Below, piece by piece: positions 22,456 through 34,998 of a stretch of 64,000 nucleotides of DNA (positions within the stretch are counted from its first letter, which is position 1; each line of letters begins with the position of its first letter). The DNA lies in the NCBI GenBank assembly GCA_028023455.1, contig JAQFVV010006310.1, forward strand, positions 2,172,001-2,236,000, given 5' to 3'. The notes under the pieces are model-generated. The model did no database searches. It was not told where the DNA came from and worked only from the letters and a program-made list of their open reading frames with translations. The translations under genes were made by a program, and so were the position numbers. This stretch comes from Epiperipatus broadwayi. Taxonomy: Eukaryota > Onychophora > Udeonychophora > Euonychophora > Peripatidae.

Positions 22456-23390
22456 TTACATTAAGTTCAATATAGAGTATATGTGTTTAAATATTATACA
22501 TATATATTATATTATTATTATACCTCTTCGCATATGTCATAACTATCGCTTCTAGTTTTCTTCAAATTTTATTTCTCTCTCACTATATATATATATGGGT
22601 GTTCCCGCGCGCATGTGTGTATATTAAATTGTAAGTACCAATAGTTAAATGGTGATTATATTTTAAATTACTTCATTACAATTTCTTACTTAAACAAGCC
22701 AATAAAAATATCAGTAATTTATTGTCAAAGCAACATTACAATTAGACAATACTATATATCAATAATCTGTCAAACACATTTATTTTATTCTTTCTATAAA
22801 GTATTGGTTTACTTTTATTTAGATAATATAATTTTAATATACTATTTTTTTATATGTATGCATAGTTTATTTTTATATAAAAATACAATATATGGTAAAC
22901 TTGAGATGAAAGAAGCACTGATAAAAATCAAATAATTTGAAATATATATTGTGCAATGATTGTTTTTCCTTTTATTCGATGTTAAAAATAATTAGAATGT
23001 AATGAAAGCTATCAAGCTATTAATATAAGTAAGGAGATTCAAGTATTTGATTCTTTTAGTTCATATAAAGAGTGAAGATTTTGTCTTTGTGCTGGTGGAT
23101 GTTTGTGATATGGTGAAGTTGAGATGCGAAAGCAAAAATAAAAGCCAAAAAATTTGAACATATATATATTCATAAAATAAAGCATGATTTATAAAGAAAA
23201 ATTATGTTGAGAATTTACATCCTGACATTAATAGTCTATTTTAGAAAAAAAGATTAATTACGGAAATATTTTCCATTCATAGGCAAATTTTAATTAACAA
23301 AAGTTAATTTCATTTTAATGCAAAGAAAAGCATATTCTTCTTACTAAATATCTCTTAATATACATATAATAAAAGTTTAGCCATTCAAAT
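22456..23390. other. AT-rich DNA, no gene seen
   Basis: Only short TA and ATT runs and unremarkable AT-rich DNA are visible. Confidence 0.5.
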
Positions 23391-23394
23391 CATG

Positions 23395-23490
23395 TAAAAA
23401 GTGGCAGTTTGACTTTGATCCAGGGATCCTTTGTTTTTGAATCCGTCATTCTATCACTGCATTAAACTACAGAGGGTACCATACTTTTTT
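23395..23490 (-). repeat. tRNA-like SINE head (family T3)
   Basis: On the minus strand, CTCTGTAGTTTAATGCAGTG and ATAGAATGACGGATTC resemble an A-box and anticodon arm, followed by a B-box-like CTGGATCAAAGTCAAACTG. A related head is at 55640-55720. Confidence 0.5.
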
Positions 23491-23821
23491 TTTTAAAAAA
23501 AGTGCAATGTATAAGTATATATGTAGTTTTTTATTTTTATTTGTACCAATAAGTATCTAGAAGAAAAAAATGTAGAAGGAGGTAAATAGAAAAAATATCC
23601 TGAATGCTTTTGATAGATTTTGAATTCTGTTTATAAAATAACTACTTGGTTTTTTTTTGTTTGTTTAATTTTTTTGATAGAATTTTTAAAGATTGTTACA
23701 ATACTAGAAAGCAACTCTAAAACACCATTGCTTATGAGCAAATTTTATTATTAAGTCATACAATAGGGATTTAAATGCAATAAGGTGTCTATTAATCATT
23801 GATCGTTTAATCTTATAGTAG

Positions 23822-24462
23822 ATGGCAATAGAGAAAAAAGTAGAAATAATAATAATCAACAAAGAACAATCAATAGCAAATCTTTCCATTATTACATCCA
23901 TAAATAGCCAAGAGTTTATCCATGGACATATTATCTATCCTAAATACTCATCCATTCTCAACCTTACTCAACCACCTTCTGATGTGACACTCCATGAGGC
24001 AGATAATGATAATTGTGCCAACTTAATTGATATACAAACAACCCCTGACTCAGATAATATTGTTTCTAAAACTTCTCCCAATGCAACAACTGAACCAACA
24101 CTGTCTCAAATAAGGTTAATACTGCCCCAGAAGCTCTTATTTACAATCATATGCATGACAATGACCAGATTATTAATAATAAAACTTCAACACATATCAT
24201 GGAGACAATTTCTTCATGTTTACCACTGTTACTAATCATCTCCTCCTTCAACACTTCTAATGAAACAAAAAAAAAGCCTGGACGCCCTCCCAAAAAGACT
24301 TGGAAACTTAAAAAACCAAAAACAGATGTGGTTGACATGTTGATGCTGGATATGGACTCTGTAAAACCAGTCATACCATCATACAAACTGAATGTCCATT
24401 ACCTGACTCCAAAGATCAATCTACACCTACCTTCCATAAACAATAAATATGCTCAATCATGA
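23822..24462 (+). pseudogene. AT-hook-like ORF of the VNTR-tailed element, frameshifted
   Basis: The first frame runs from GTAGATGGCAATAGAG (start 23822) for about 95 residues of polar S/T/P/N-rich, low-complexity protein (QPPSDVTLHEADNDNCAN). Near 24110-24130 the reading must shift to the frame of 24151-24462, which continues APEALIYNHMHDNDQIINN and then carries the basic KKKPGRPPKKTWKLKKPK at about 24268-24321. GRPPK with flanking lysines matches the core of an AT-hook, a minor-groove DNA-binding motif. The rest (DVVDMLMLDMDSVKPVIPS) is acidic and hydrophobic without a domain that I recognise. Copy 1 has the same region in pieces. I infer a DNA-binding accessory protein; a chance basic stretch in low-complexity sequence is possible. 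No catalytic motif is seen. Confidence 0.5.
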
Positions 24463-24774
24463 CCAGTGTCTGTCGACTGTAATATCAGTCCAAAGTTTTA
24501 AAGTCCAAAGCAGAAACAATCCATTTGTTCACAAGCAGGTTAAAGAGCTTTAGTTTTTCATATTCCAAAAGTACTCAAAAGCTAAGCCTGACAAGAAAAC
24601 AATATGGAGACAAAGTGCTCTGCACACATGTGGATCTCACAGACAATTGCCACACTACTATAGAAATTGATAGATCCTTTCCTAAGTTAATTAGAAAACC
24701 CAACCACATAAAAGTAAATCTGATTTGCATTTGCAGATACAGCAATCCAGAGCATGTAAAATTTATGTAATCAT

Positions 24775-25262
24775 GTGTAAATCAATAAAACCACTTTTAT
24801 ACATGTAAACCTACAATGACAGATTGCCCATGTAATCATGGCAATCCAAGCTATGTAAAACCCTTGTAACTAATCCACAGCACATAAAAATTCCTGTGAT
24901 CTTATGTAAATAAATAAATCAACTTGTATATACATAAACCTACAACTACAGATTGCCCATGTAACCACAGCAATCCATGCCATGTAAAATTCTTGTAACT
25001 AATCCACAGCATGAAAAAATTATAATCTCATATAAATCAATAAATCAACTTTTGCATATGTAAACCTACATCTATGGATTGCCAATGTAACCACAGCAAT
25101 CTAAATTATGTAAAACCCTCATAACTAATCCACAGTATGTTAAAATTCCTGAAATCCTGTGTAAAGCAATAAATCAACTTTTATATATGTAAACCTACAA
25201 CTACACATTGCCCATGTAAACATAGCAATCTAAGCTATGTAAAACTCTTGAAATTTTCTAAG
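24775..25262 (+). repeat. ~128-bp tandem array, four units, in the 3' end of element copy 2
   Basis: The landmark occurs at 24820 (ACAGATTGCC), 24949 (ACAGATTGCC), 25075 (ATGGATTGCC) and 25203 (ACACATTGCC), giving periods of 129, 126 and 128 bp. Unit number and order of variants parallel copy 1 (for example the third unit has ACCTACATCTA against CCTAAATCTA), so the array predates the split of the two copies. Confidence 0.92.
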
Positions 25263-25310
25263 ACAAATAAAGTTTATCATTGAAACATAATGTTTATGGT
25301 GATAATAATA

Positions 25311-27035
25311 ATAATGAATTATTGAAACATCAAAAAGAAATAGACATTAAAATAAATACTGTGAAATAAAATGTTCAAATTTGTAAGATATGAAAATAAA
25401 TATAGATAAAATACTAAAATATAGAATTAATTCAAATTGATAAAAAATAATTTAAAAAAATTATAACTTATATATTAACAGTATATTATTTTAAAAAGGT
25501 AAAAAAAAATTCTTGGGTTATCAATAAAATTAGTTTAAATGGGTTTTTTTTCTTTTTAAATAAAGAAAGCTATTAGATAATCAAAACTTGGAAATTTGGA
25601 ATAATCAAGTATTGTATTTCCATAGTATAGAATGCCCAAAATTATATGTTGATATTATATTAATAATAAAATTATTAATAAAATAATAAAACTACTGTTA
25701 AGCCATAGATTTAGTTTTCATAGAAGTAAACTACCTAATCATATTAATAACTAAGGTTAAATCATATCACTGTCATAATTTTTGTATTTATAGTTTAAAA
25801 ACCAGTATCTATTTTATAATACAAATATCAATCTGATAATTTTACCTTTTAATAGCTATTACTGTTAAATACAAAAAAAAATATGATATTTAAAATGTAT
25901 ATTTTGCAATTTATGTTATTACACTAGAGGTAAAGAATTGAAAGAGCAAATACTGTCATCACAAATACTAAACAATGATGCTCTACAATAAAACCCTCTT
26001 TAACAAGGTTATTGAGTTAAATTTTTAGTTTTGAGTCACATTTAGTAATCAGAAATGTTGATTAAATATGTCATTTCAAATTTCTGGTTACTAATAGCTA
26101 GATATTTTGATTTTTAATCAAATTAAATCTTAATGCTCAAACAAACTTATCTTTTCTAATATGCAGATGATACTTTACATACATACTATGACATATTTAA
26201 TATGCTACAGAGAAAATAAAATTATAGACCATACACCAAATCAATGTAATGCCTTACAAATTACTTGAAACAGAATACATCATGCTTTTTACTGGATTCT
26301 GGACCAATATCATTATTACTTGACAACTTTTCTCATGCTCCCCACTTCCCATTATCCATCTTATCATTTTCATTTTGTTTACCATCTTGAACAGAAGTAC
26401 ATTTTCATATGATAAATATCTATAAAGACATCTAAACACAATCATTATTAAGCTTAAATCAATAAGAAATTGTAATCAAAATTGGTCTCTGTCAGATTAC
26501 ATAAGTAGATTTTGGCCAAAGTAAGTCTAAGGTGAATCTTGTCTTTTCAGACATTGAAATAATGCCCAGTTTCCTTTACCTATCAAGAAAAAATTTAGGA
26601 ATTTTGTCAATGTATTTTTATTATACTAATTGAATATATGTAAAATTTACCTCATCACATTTTTTGTTACCCACTATCAATAAATCTTTTTAAAATCCAA
26701 TGAAGTCAGTATTGAAGGACTGAACTATATTCTTAACACTGAAATAGAAATAATTAATGTTGGTATATATCATGAAAATGATTTAACTGTAAGATTAACC
26801 TCCTTTGTCAAGATATGAATATTAAAAATGGCTGAAGATGTATTCATTAACAGCAATTTTTTGTTTAGAAATCACATTTGAACTTTCAAACAAAAAATGA
26901 ATAGTTCATAAAAATTATTAATTTGAGGGAAATGGTTTTGTTAATAGCAATCTTAGATAATGTCTTAAAGCTTATTGGATATATATTTAAAAAAATATTC
27001 AATTTAATATATTTTATATATCACTTGACTAAGGC
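25311..27035. other. AT-rich DNA, no gene seen; partner repeat at 26425-26640
   Basis: Only the dispersed repeat shared with 15895-16110 is recognisable (26425-26640). The rest is unremarkable AT-rich DNA. Confidence 0.45.
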
Positions 27036-27040
27036 TGTAA

Positions 27041-27150
27041 ATTAAAAACTAGTCTGAGGATATGAATAGAACAGTATTGGCCAGGGATTTATTACGTTCT
27101 CCATATGACATTTATTGATTACTCAAGTGTATACCAGACAGAATAACTAG
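27041..27150 (+). repeat. fold-back element fragment (family F)
   Basis: AACTAGTCTGAGGATATGAA, then CCATATGACA and the end TTGATTACTCAAGTGTATAC match the right half of the fold-back copies at 48364-48757 and 50044-50375. The neighbouring passage 27489-27602 repeats it (ACTAGTTTGGGAATATAGAT and TTGATTACTCAAGTTTACAC). Confidence 0.65.
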
Positions 27151-27488
27151 AATAGGAAAAACAGAATTTACTACTAAAAAAATGTGTAAGCTAGGTTCAT
27201 GTTACAGATTTTATATCAATCCTAGTCAAAAAATGAAGATGGCTATGTTAATTAATAAAACAGAACATCAAAATATCTAGATATTGAATTGATATAATAT
27301 CTATATAACAATGCAATGACATTGATTTATATTTAAAACATTGAATTGTTTTTCTTTAAAATTTTGAATTGCTAATTTGATAGTAAAAAAAAGAGGAGGG
27401 GGTAAATGGTGTTTTTTTGGGGGGAAATGTGCATTAGATCCAAAAAAAATCCATGTTCACTAGATCCAAATCCAAAACTCTTCACTGA

Positions 27489-27602
27489 TAAAAGCCATCA
27501 GATAGCAACTAGTTTGGGAATATAGATAGGACAGCACTATACAGGAATTTTTTAAGCATTACCATCTGGCATTATTGATTACTCAAGTTTACACTAGATA
27601 GA
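27489..27602 (+). repeat. fold-back element fragment (family F)
   Basis: Second fragment in the same orientation as 27041-27150; ends TACTCAAGTTTACACTAGAT. A third, shorter one lies at 37427-37500 with GATTACTCAAGTTTAGAATA. Confidence 0.65.
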
Positions 27603-27733
27603 AAATTGCAAGAGGAGAGATAGAATATGTACTGATTATATTTTGCTATTGAATTTAGTCCCTCTAATACTGACCATTAATTAGTTATTTATTTTTATGA
27701 ATAAAAATCGATTTTGCTGCTTTTTAAATAAGC

Positions 27734-27833
27734 CTTCTTTTTGAAATAGTATTTATTTCTATTAGGTGAAGATCAATCGCAATCTTCTTTTTGAAATAGT
27801 ATTTATTTCTATTAGGTGAAGATCAATCGCAAT
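27734..27833 (+). repeat. exact tandem duplication, 2 x 50 bp
   Basis: The 50-bp unit beginning CTTCTTTTTGAAATAGTATT and ending GATCAATCGCAAT occurs twice head to tail without a single difference, so the duplication is very recent or an assembly artefact. Confidence 0.97.
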
Positions 27834-28329
27834 ATCATCTATAAAGAAAACAAGTGATATTTTAACAAAGAGTTTTTTAATGTTTTCTGAAAATTTAAAA
27901 CCAGACTTTACATTAAATAGAGTTTTGTAACAGCTCAGTCTGAGTACACCAAACTCCAACTAAGATATTATTTTATTCATCATCACAAAAAGTTCATAGC
28001 AATTAATATTGTTCTTCAATACTACCAGAGATGAAGTATATTGAAAGGCATCATATTTGTCACCTTATACAGGAAAGGTCTGTATATTTTAACACAAAAT
28101 GTTTATAGTTAGGGAATTTTCTATAAAACAATTGATAGATATATTTTATTTTCTAGACCATTTAAAAAAAGGATAGTCTTTATCTTGTAAGCACAGTCAC
28201 TGGTTCCTCATCAATGGAGATGTTATATACTAATGTTAAGTCTTTCTGTGTACTTCTAAAATACTCTGGTTTTTGTAAATATATTCAAAATAAATTTTAG
28301 TGTGCATTCTTGAAACATAAATAAAGACA

Positions 28330-28600
28330 TCTGAAAAAAAAACACAAAATGCACTTCATGCTGATCAAAAAATTTTTGATTACAACATCACAACCTCTTA
28401 CACATGCCTTCATCATTTATTCAAGATTTATCAATATCAAATTAATACAATTTGATTTGCAGGTATCAAAATTTTTGCATTCACAATTTTGACATAATCT
28501 TGCATTAGTAAGAAATGAAACATGGAAGACATTTATCTTTTTCAGATATCTTTATTCATATAGTTCATGAATGTGCAATGGGGTGGATATTTAATATAAT
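28330..28600. repeat. inverted pair of SINE-core fragments
   Basis: On the minus strand 28375-28325 reads GATCAGCATGAAGTGCATTT and a T-rich run, the shared core. On the plus strand 28540-28600 has CTTTTTCAGATATCTTTATT and ATATAGTTCATGAATGTGCA, which matches the right part of the copy at 14160-14300. The two face each other across about 150 bp. Confidence 0.55.
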
Positions 28601-28689
28601 ATATATTTATAGGGATTTCACCTTTATTGTTAAAAGGAGGTTGTCTTGACATCAGTTTGAAATTGTTGATTGTTATTGATGTTGGAATT

Positions 28690-28797
28690 GTCTAGGTGTT
28701 GACTGGCTTTATATATATACATACATTATAAGCTATTACCCATGTCTAAATATTGACTGGCTTTATATATATACATACATTATAAGCTATTACCCAT
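28690..28797 (+). repeat. tandem duplication, 2 x 54 bp
   Basis: TTGACTGGCTTTATATATAT followed by ACATACATTATAAGCTATTA and CCCAT occurs at 28700 and again 54 bp later, with changes only in the first few bases of the unit. Confidence 0.93.
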
Positions 28798-28917
28798 AAA
28801 AAAATGGATGAAGTTGAATTAATTATTTTTTTGTTTTTAATTAAAAAGTAGATACATTAATTTTTATCAGTTTAAAATTTGTACCTAATTTAGGAATGCT
28901 ATAATAATATCTAGGAT

Positions 28918-29480
28918 ATTCAAATATCAGCCTTTCAAGCTAATTGTGCATGTGCTTTTGCGAGTGTTTTTTAATAATAAATGAATACTTTCCTTTCCAA
29001 TACAAGATATAGTATTTATGCAGGAATAAAATGAATCCACTTATTCCTATGACTCAAATGCTTATATATGAGCAAATCTGAAGTACTGGCAAGGAAAGCA
29101 TGAGGATAGACCACTCACTTTAAATTACTATTTACGATGTCTGAATGAATGACGTTGGTGAAATTGTCTAGAATTTACTAAACATCACTCTAACTGAAAC
29201 TTAATCATATGTAAATAAGCATTTATTTTTTATATAGTGCTATGTTTACAATTGTATTACATTCAAATATCAGCCTTTCAAGCTAATTGTGAATGCACTT
29301 TGCGAGTGTTTTTTAATAATAAATGAATACTTTCCTTTCCAATACAAGATATAGTATTTATGCAGGAATAAAATGAATCCACTTATTCCTATGACTCAAA
29401 TGCTTATATATGAGCAAATCTGAAATACTGGCAAGGAAAGCATGAGGATAGACCACTCACTTTAAATTACTATTTACGAT
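28918..29480 (+). repeat. direct duplication, ~220-bp copies 343 bp apart
   Basis: Copy 1 is 28918-29138 and copy 2 is 29261-29480. Both start ATTCAAATATCAGCCTTTCA and end TACTATTTACGAT. I see only a handful of differences (for example GTGCATGTGCTTTTGCG against GTGAATGCACTTTGCG and GAAGTACTGG against GAAATACTGG). The ~122 bp between the copies are not repeated. No coding potential and no flanking target duplication found. Confidence 0.95.
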
Positions 29481-32400
29481 AAATGATTAATGATAATTAC
29501 TGTACTATGAAGTACATAGTGTCAAAGCTGTGAATAGAAAAAGTTTTTGCAAAGCTTGCTTGGAAAAAAAAAGTGATGTGTAAAATATTAGCAATATATT
29601 ACAAGAAAATCATACTTAATAAATAATATACTAAATTACTTAAGGAAGAATTCAATCTTTTGAAATGATGTTAGAATCATATTTTATTTGTGTAAAAAAA
29701 TTTCATAACATAAGATTCAAAAAAATTATTATTTTTAAAATATTGAATTTTTTTAAACCTTATAAAATAGTAATTGTAATCTAACTCCAAAAGAGCAAAT
29801 TGCCCATTTTTGGATATTATTTTATGATCATGCTAATTAGAAGTATCAGAAAATATTGACAAATTAAAAACTTTTTGTAATAAATATTTATATTAACAAA
29901 AGTTTCTGATATTTTTGCTCTAATGATGTAAAGGCATGGAATACTAATAATAGACATTCAATTCATCTTAGATTATTTTTTATCCTTTACTACTTCATCA
30001 TCTGAAGAAAAAGCCTTACAGGAAATATATAAAAGGCTGTTAAGTAGATCAAACTTACAAATACGCTCAAACTATTGATTCATTATCTAAAACTTGGCTG
30101 AAATTAAGATCTCTTTTGGGATGTTCAACTAAAAATCTATAACTGAAGGACTATGACAAAAAATAAATATTTTATGAGATTCCAAAACAAATTCTTTTTC
30201 CAGATCCAAAAGCAAAGCCAACAAGATTTGATCTTCTTAGATACAAGTATAGTCCCATCAACAGCTCTCATCTGCACCATAAATGGAATTTAACAGACCC
30301 TGAATTATGAAATATGAGCAAATTAAAATCATGAAAACTATTGTTAATGATTGTCAAATAATCTATGGTCACCCTAGCAGAATTCAAATATTTAATAAAA
30401 CCATTAATGATTCTTTCTCCTTATTGGAATCTCTTTCCTTTATGATATTTTGTTAATAGTTAAACTGCCAATGCACTAAATAAATACATTGTTTTTTTTT
30501 ATTTGAACATTTTTTCCCTCTTAAAGTGCATTGGGGTTATTTAACTTTACATTATTAATATTCTTTGCATTATGATTAGCATCATTAATATCTGAAGTAT
30601 ACTTCTTTAATGGTCTCTATGTGACCAGCCATAACATATTTAATATGATGTTAAAGTTAGCTCATATGTCTGGATTCCATGCAAGATAAGAACTTATTAA
30701 AATTAGATACATAGAAAGTCATGCTCTGATGGCCTTTATCTCTGTTAGCATTTTCCTTTTATTTGTAATTTATGGATTCATTTTAAAAACCTTTAAAATC
30801 TTAATTACATTTTTATCAAGAGGTAGAGCTACTTATAAAAAATATAATTAAACAAATGCGATTTTTTTATTTTATTTTATCATGGAACGACTTTTATTAG
30901 GAATCATGTCAGAATAAAGTTTTATTTTTTTCTTTTGATATAATTTTACAAAAATAAAAAAGGTACACTTATTTTAACTTTAATTATAGTTCAGATTTAT
31001 TATTAATTTACACTTCACAGAATTGTAATATTAAATATTAATTTTTCTATTTTTAAAATTTTAAAGTATAGGTACTTGAATTACCAATGAAAAATGCAAA
31101 CATTCAAAACTTTATATTTGAAAATACTTTGAAATATTTTTTTAATTTCAGTTTTGAAACAAACAATTCATAAAAACATAATAAAAATAAATTGTCTTTA
31201 ATGAATATCGTAAAAAAATTAAGTCTGAATATCTCTTTTCAAATAGTACTAAAAAACATATTTGTTTTCAAAAAGATATTGTTTGACAGAAGCACATGGA
31301 CTGGAGAGTTAAGTCATTATCTTTTTGAACTCAATTTATGAATTACATCAGTCTATTACTAATTATTTTTATTATTAGTCTTATTTTTTATATATATTTT
31401 CCTTTTCTTTGATATCATTAGAAATAGAAGAAATTTGCTTACTTTTTTAAAATAATGTTAGCTGTTTTTAAGAATAGGATCATAATAGAATCTACTTTTT
31501 ATAGAAAACTTGAAAACTCCAGCTTTTTTTCTTGCAAAATAATCTTCATTATTTTCTAGAGTGCAGAGAAGCAAAAGAGACTTTATATATAATACAATAT
31601 TATGTGAACAATATTTATACTGATGAAAAAGTATCAAATAAAAAAACAACAACTATCCATTATAAATTGATTGTTTTTAATAAATAGTTTAATGCATTAT
31701 TTCTGGAACTGAGGTGTAGGGATCTATAGAAATGCAAAAGAATGATTTGAGAAGTAAAATATTTTTTTCTCTTTTGCTATTTAATTCAACATTCTTAAGT
31801 AGTGTAATATAAATATTAGCATGCTTTATAATTAGCAATTTAGATTAAACAAAGTAATATAATATATATATGTATGTGTGCATATGTTGAAGTGAATGTT
31901 TTTTTATAAACAAAAGATATAGAATAATAATATAATTCATGAAAGATTTTGAGAATAACTTATATATTTTAATATTTTACATAATGATTCCCAAAAGCTT
32001 CCATGAATTATACATATATTTACATTCATGAATAACCTTTAATATCTGAAACACAAATGATGGAATTCAATCAAAATGCCATACAATGTTAATAATTAAT
32101 AAAAGCAAATGTATATATTGGACAAATCAAAATATATGCTTATACATACATATATATTATACAACAATTAACTTTTTAAAAATATTTATGGATGGCACTT
32201 GCACTTATTAATAAATGGCTGCTTAATCTTTTTTAGATGAATATAGTTTTCATTTATGCTACCAAATAGTTTTAAAGATCTGAACTCATGTTAATTAGAC
32301 AAAATTTTATTTTAGTGTGAACAGGTAATACGTTTTCCTTTTTCTATTTTATAACCTGTTGTAATGATATACTTATTCTATCTGTCTAATCACCACTATC

Positions 32401-34265
32401 TATTTTAACAGATGTCACTGATCACATATCAAATATATTATGGTGATATATATAATGGAAATATATTTACAAAGTTTGCATGTTTATTATACTATAATTT
32501 ATGACATTTATGATTTCAGAAAATTTATAACAAATTTGTAATTTATAAATTTTATAATTTATGAAAATATATAATGTTTTAAATACATTTCACAGGACAA
32601 TGTGATAGAGAATATTTTTATTTATTGATAGATATTTCTGTACATTAATTTAATATGGCTACTTTTATTTTCAAAACTGTAGATATTATTTCTTTTATTC
32701 AAATGTTTAATAAAGTTTTTTTTTTTTTTTACTAATAATGGTTAAGTATAATTTTTATTTTTTTTTTTATTTTCTGATAAACTAAAATATTGTTACAGTT
32801 CATTATTCTTTAACATAGTAGCTTGGTGGAACTTTTTCACATAAAAATTTGTTTTTAAAACATATATAAAATTGTATTTAATTTATAAGTTATTTTATAA
32901 ATACATATACTTGATCTTTCATAATATCCAATATATTTTCATGTTGCTATAATTGTTTCTTTTGCTTGCTATTTCAAGTAACTCTTTCAATTTTTAATTA
33001 AAATATATTTCAAACATTGGTTGATAAATTTTATTTATCTAGGTAATTTTTTTTTATATTGATGTAAAATAATAAGATGATTTCATTGGAGAAACATTTA
33101 TAACTTTTTAACTATTAATTTTTTACTGCTACAGTATTTTTTTCCTGTTTTGTTTTTAATGAATAAAAACGTATTCTTTATTATATCTTTATGCTTTTGA
33201 TAAATTTTATTAAAAACATAAATTCAAAAAATGAAAATAATCTAAAAATATCAATTTTGCAAATAAAAAGAAGAGTAATAAACAAAGATAGACAAACCAA
33301 AACTTTTATTTTAGTCTTTGGCAGAACATGTATTTTTAATAATAATAAAAAAAGGTTTTCCATTAATTCTGGAATCAATGCAGTTATGGATCATGCATCC
33401 AACTTTAAATTCATTTTTACTATCAAGGAAGAAAAATGCCTACAATTAGAATCTGGCACTGACTACTGAACTAAGCTATGCAGTTTTTTTTATTATTAAT
33501 CTTGAATAGTTTTTTCAGAAAGATGCTCAAAAGCATGTACAGAAATCTAAAAACAACTAACTGAAAATAATTTGGAAAAATGCACAAACAGGTATCATTA
33601 AAAAGTCACCACATTTTAATGAAAAATGCACAAAAAATGATATGTTTTAGCAACAATTTGAAAATCACTTTTTCCACTTAAACTACATTCATCAATAAGT
33701 TTTTAACCTCTGTATTTTATAGTTTAAAAAATCGAGTCAGTACTGAATATTAAAATAAAATTCTAATTAAAACAAATAGATTAATTTTATTTTCAAGATA
33801 ATGTGGCTCAGTTCAACATTAAATCATTTATAATCAAAATTTAAAATTTCAAGAACCCAACTATTCATTTTTTCCTAAATACAATTCAGTTTTTTGAAAT
33901 TCATAATATTTTTTAATCCAAATACTTTTTTTTTTGAAAACTTATTTTACTAAATTCTTAAAAATTAATACATAAATTATCACCATTTCCTATCATTTTT
34001 ATATGACCATGGGTAAGATATCAATAATTACTTATAGATGATTGACATTAATTAATTATGTCAATAAGTTATTTTCATTGAAGACTATAACATATATATT
34101 ATGATTTCTATATGATAACCCTACCAGTTTTTATGGGGAAATGTGGTTCATATGATGTAGTCTTTAATGAAAATGATTTATCAAATAATTAATTCAAGAA
34201 TGAATATATTAATTATCTATATGTAAGTATCAGGTGCCCTGACATTAGCAGCACAATTATGTTAA
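29481..34265. other. AT-rich DNA, no gene seen
   Basis: A long stretch of AT-rich sequence with T homopolymers (32718-32731, 32758-32768) and short TA runs. Reading both strands I found no domain, repeat end or RNA structure that I could support. Frames of 60-90 codons here have no sensible composition. Confidence 0.45.
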
Positions 34266-34549
34266 AAATATTAGCAATCTATGTAATATTTTAATGAATT
34301 CAAAATAAAAATAAGCTTTGAATAGTATGGATTTAAAAGTATTATGAATTTTAAATAATTTATAATACACTTAATTTTTGATGCAAAATTGCTTATTGTT
34401 ATTAATGCTCCCTCAATAAATGCAATCTTTTTTTTTTCATTTACAAAATCTACATGTCTGGGGTTCATCCTAGTATTTTGTTTGATGTTTCTGAGAAGGC
34501 ACTGGAAGGCAGGGAGCAGACTGCATGGAGTTTTATTGCACAATAACAA
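34266..34549 (-). other. unidentified possible coding remnant
   Basis: A minus-strand frame of about 92 codons is more mixed in composition than its surroundings and includes PCSLLPAFQCLLRNIKQNTR and NPRHVDFVNEKKKIAFIEGA. The second part faintly resembles the RPDIVxxxKExKxAxIIDIA segment after the RT in R2/R4-like LINEs. No other supporting motif is present, so I do not name it. A SINE lies directly upstream (34548-34660). Confidence 0.2.
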
Positions 34550-34660
34550 ATAGTCAAATGAATTTATTGCTCAAGAGGGTATCCATCTGAAGTGTAGAGC
34601 TGGGATGCAATTCATAAAGCTGGAGCTCCACAATCTGCCATATATGGGGCATTAACACAT
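34548..34660 (-). repeat. SINE (family T2)
   Basis: On the minus strand it includes GCATCCCAGCTCTACACTTC, AGATGGATACCCTCTTGAGC and AATAAATTCATTTGA. This matches GAACTTCTTATGGACT..AGCAATAATTCATTCAATT at 44130-44175 and the copy at 16640-16695. It is GC-richer than its surroundings. Confidence 0.55.
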
Positions 34661-34925
34661 AATGGAAATTTAAAACTTAATAAACAGAAATGCTTGTTTC
34701 AAAATAAAAGACATTTTTTTAAATTTCCAATACAAATTTAATGAAAATTATGTCCCTAAAATAATCTCTTCAGTATATTCAAAATACATGTGCTTCATCT
34801 TTTCTGTGATAATAAAGAAAATGAGAGGGACAAAATGTTCACTGTCAATAAAGTGTTGTTCTAATAATGTATTAATATTGACAAAGAAGATGACAATTAA
34901 TACAACCATATGAACATTTATAAAG

Positions 34926-34998
34926 TTTAAAGTTTATATATGGGTTAGAGATAATCTCTAGTTCATTTAATTATTAGTAATAATCATTAATATATTGA
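34926..34998 (-). repeat. dispersed repeat family R1, copy 3
   Basis: Minus strand: TAATGATTATTACTAATAAT, GAGATTATCTCTAACCC and ATATAAACTTTAAACTTTA, in the same order as the other R1 copies. Confidence 0.6.

Larger units (their letters stand above)
23822..25310 (+). mobile_element. unclassified retroelement-like family, copy 2 (VNTR-tailed, AT-hook ORF)
   Basis: The element consists of a broken ORF (23822-24462), a short linker with a second small coding block (HVDLTDNCHTTIEIDRSF at about 24630), a four-unit ~129-bp tandem array (24775-25262) and an end reading AAATAAAGTTTATCATTGAA plus ACATAATG and an AAT run. All of these parts except the intact ORF start recur in copy 1 at 4075-6110. The flank upstream of 23822 has no match that I can see, so the 5' end may be near the ATG or truncated. 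No RT, nuclease or transposase domain was recognised, so its mobilising enzyme must come from elsewhere or have been lost. Confidence 0.6.

Noticed and set aside
30000-30330. More complex patch that might be an exon (FFQIQKQSQQDLIFLDTS in one frame)
   Set aside because: No motif, no long frame and no splice context that I could defend.
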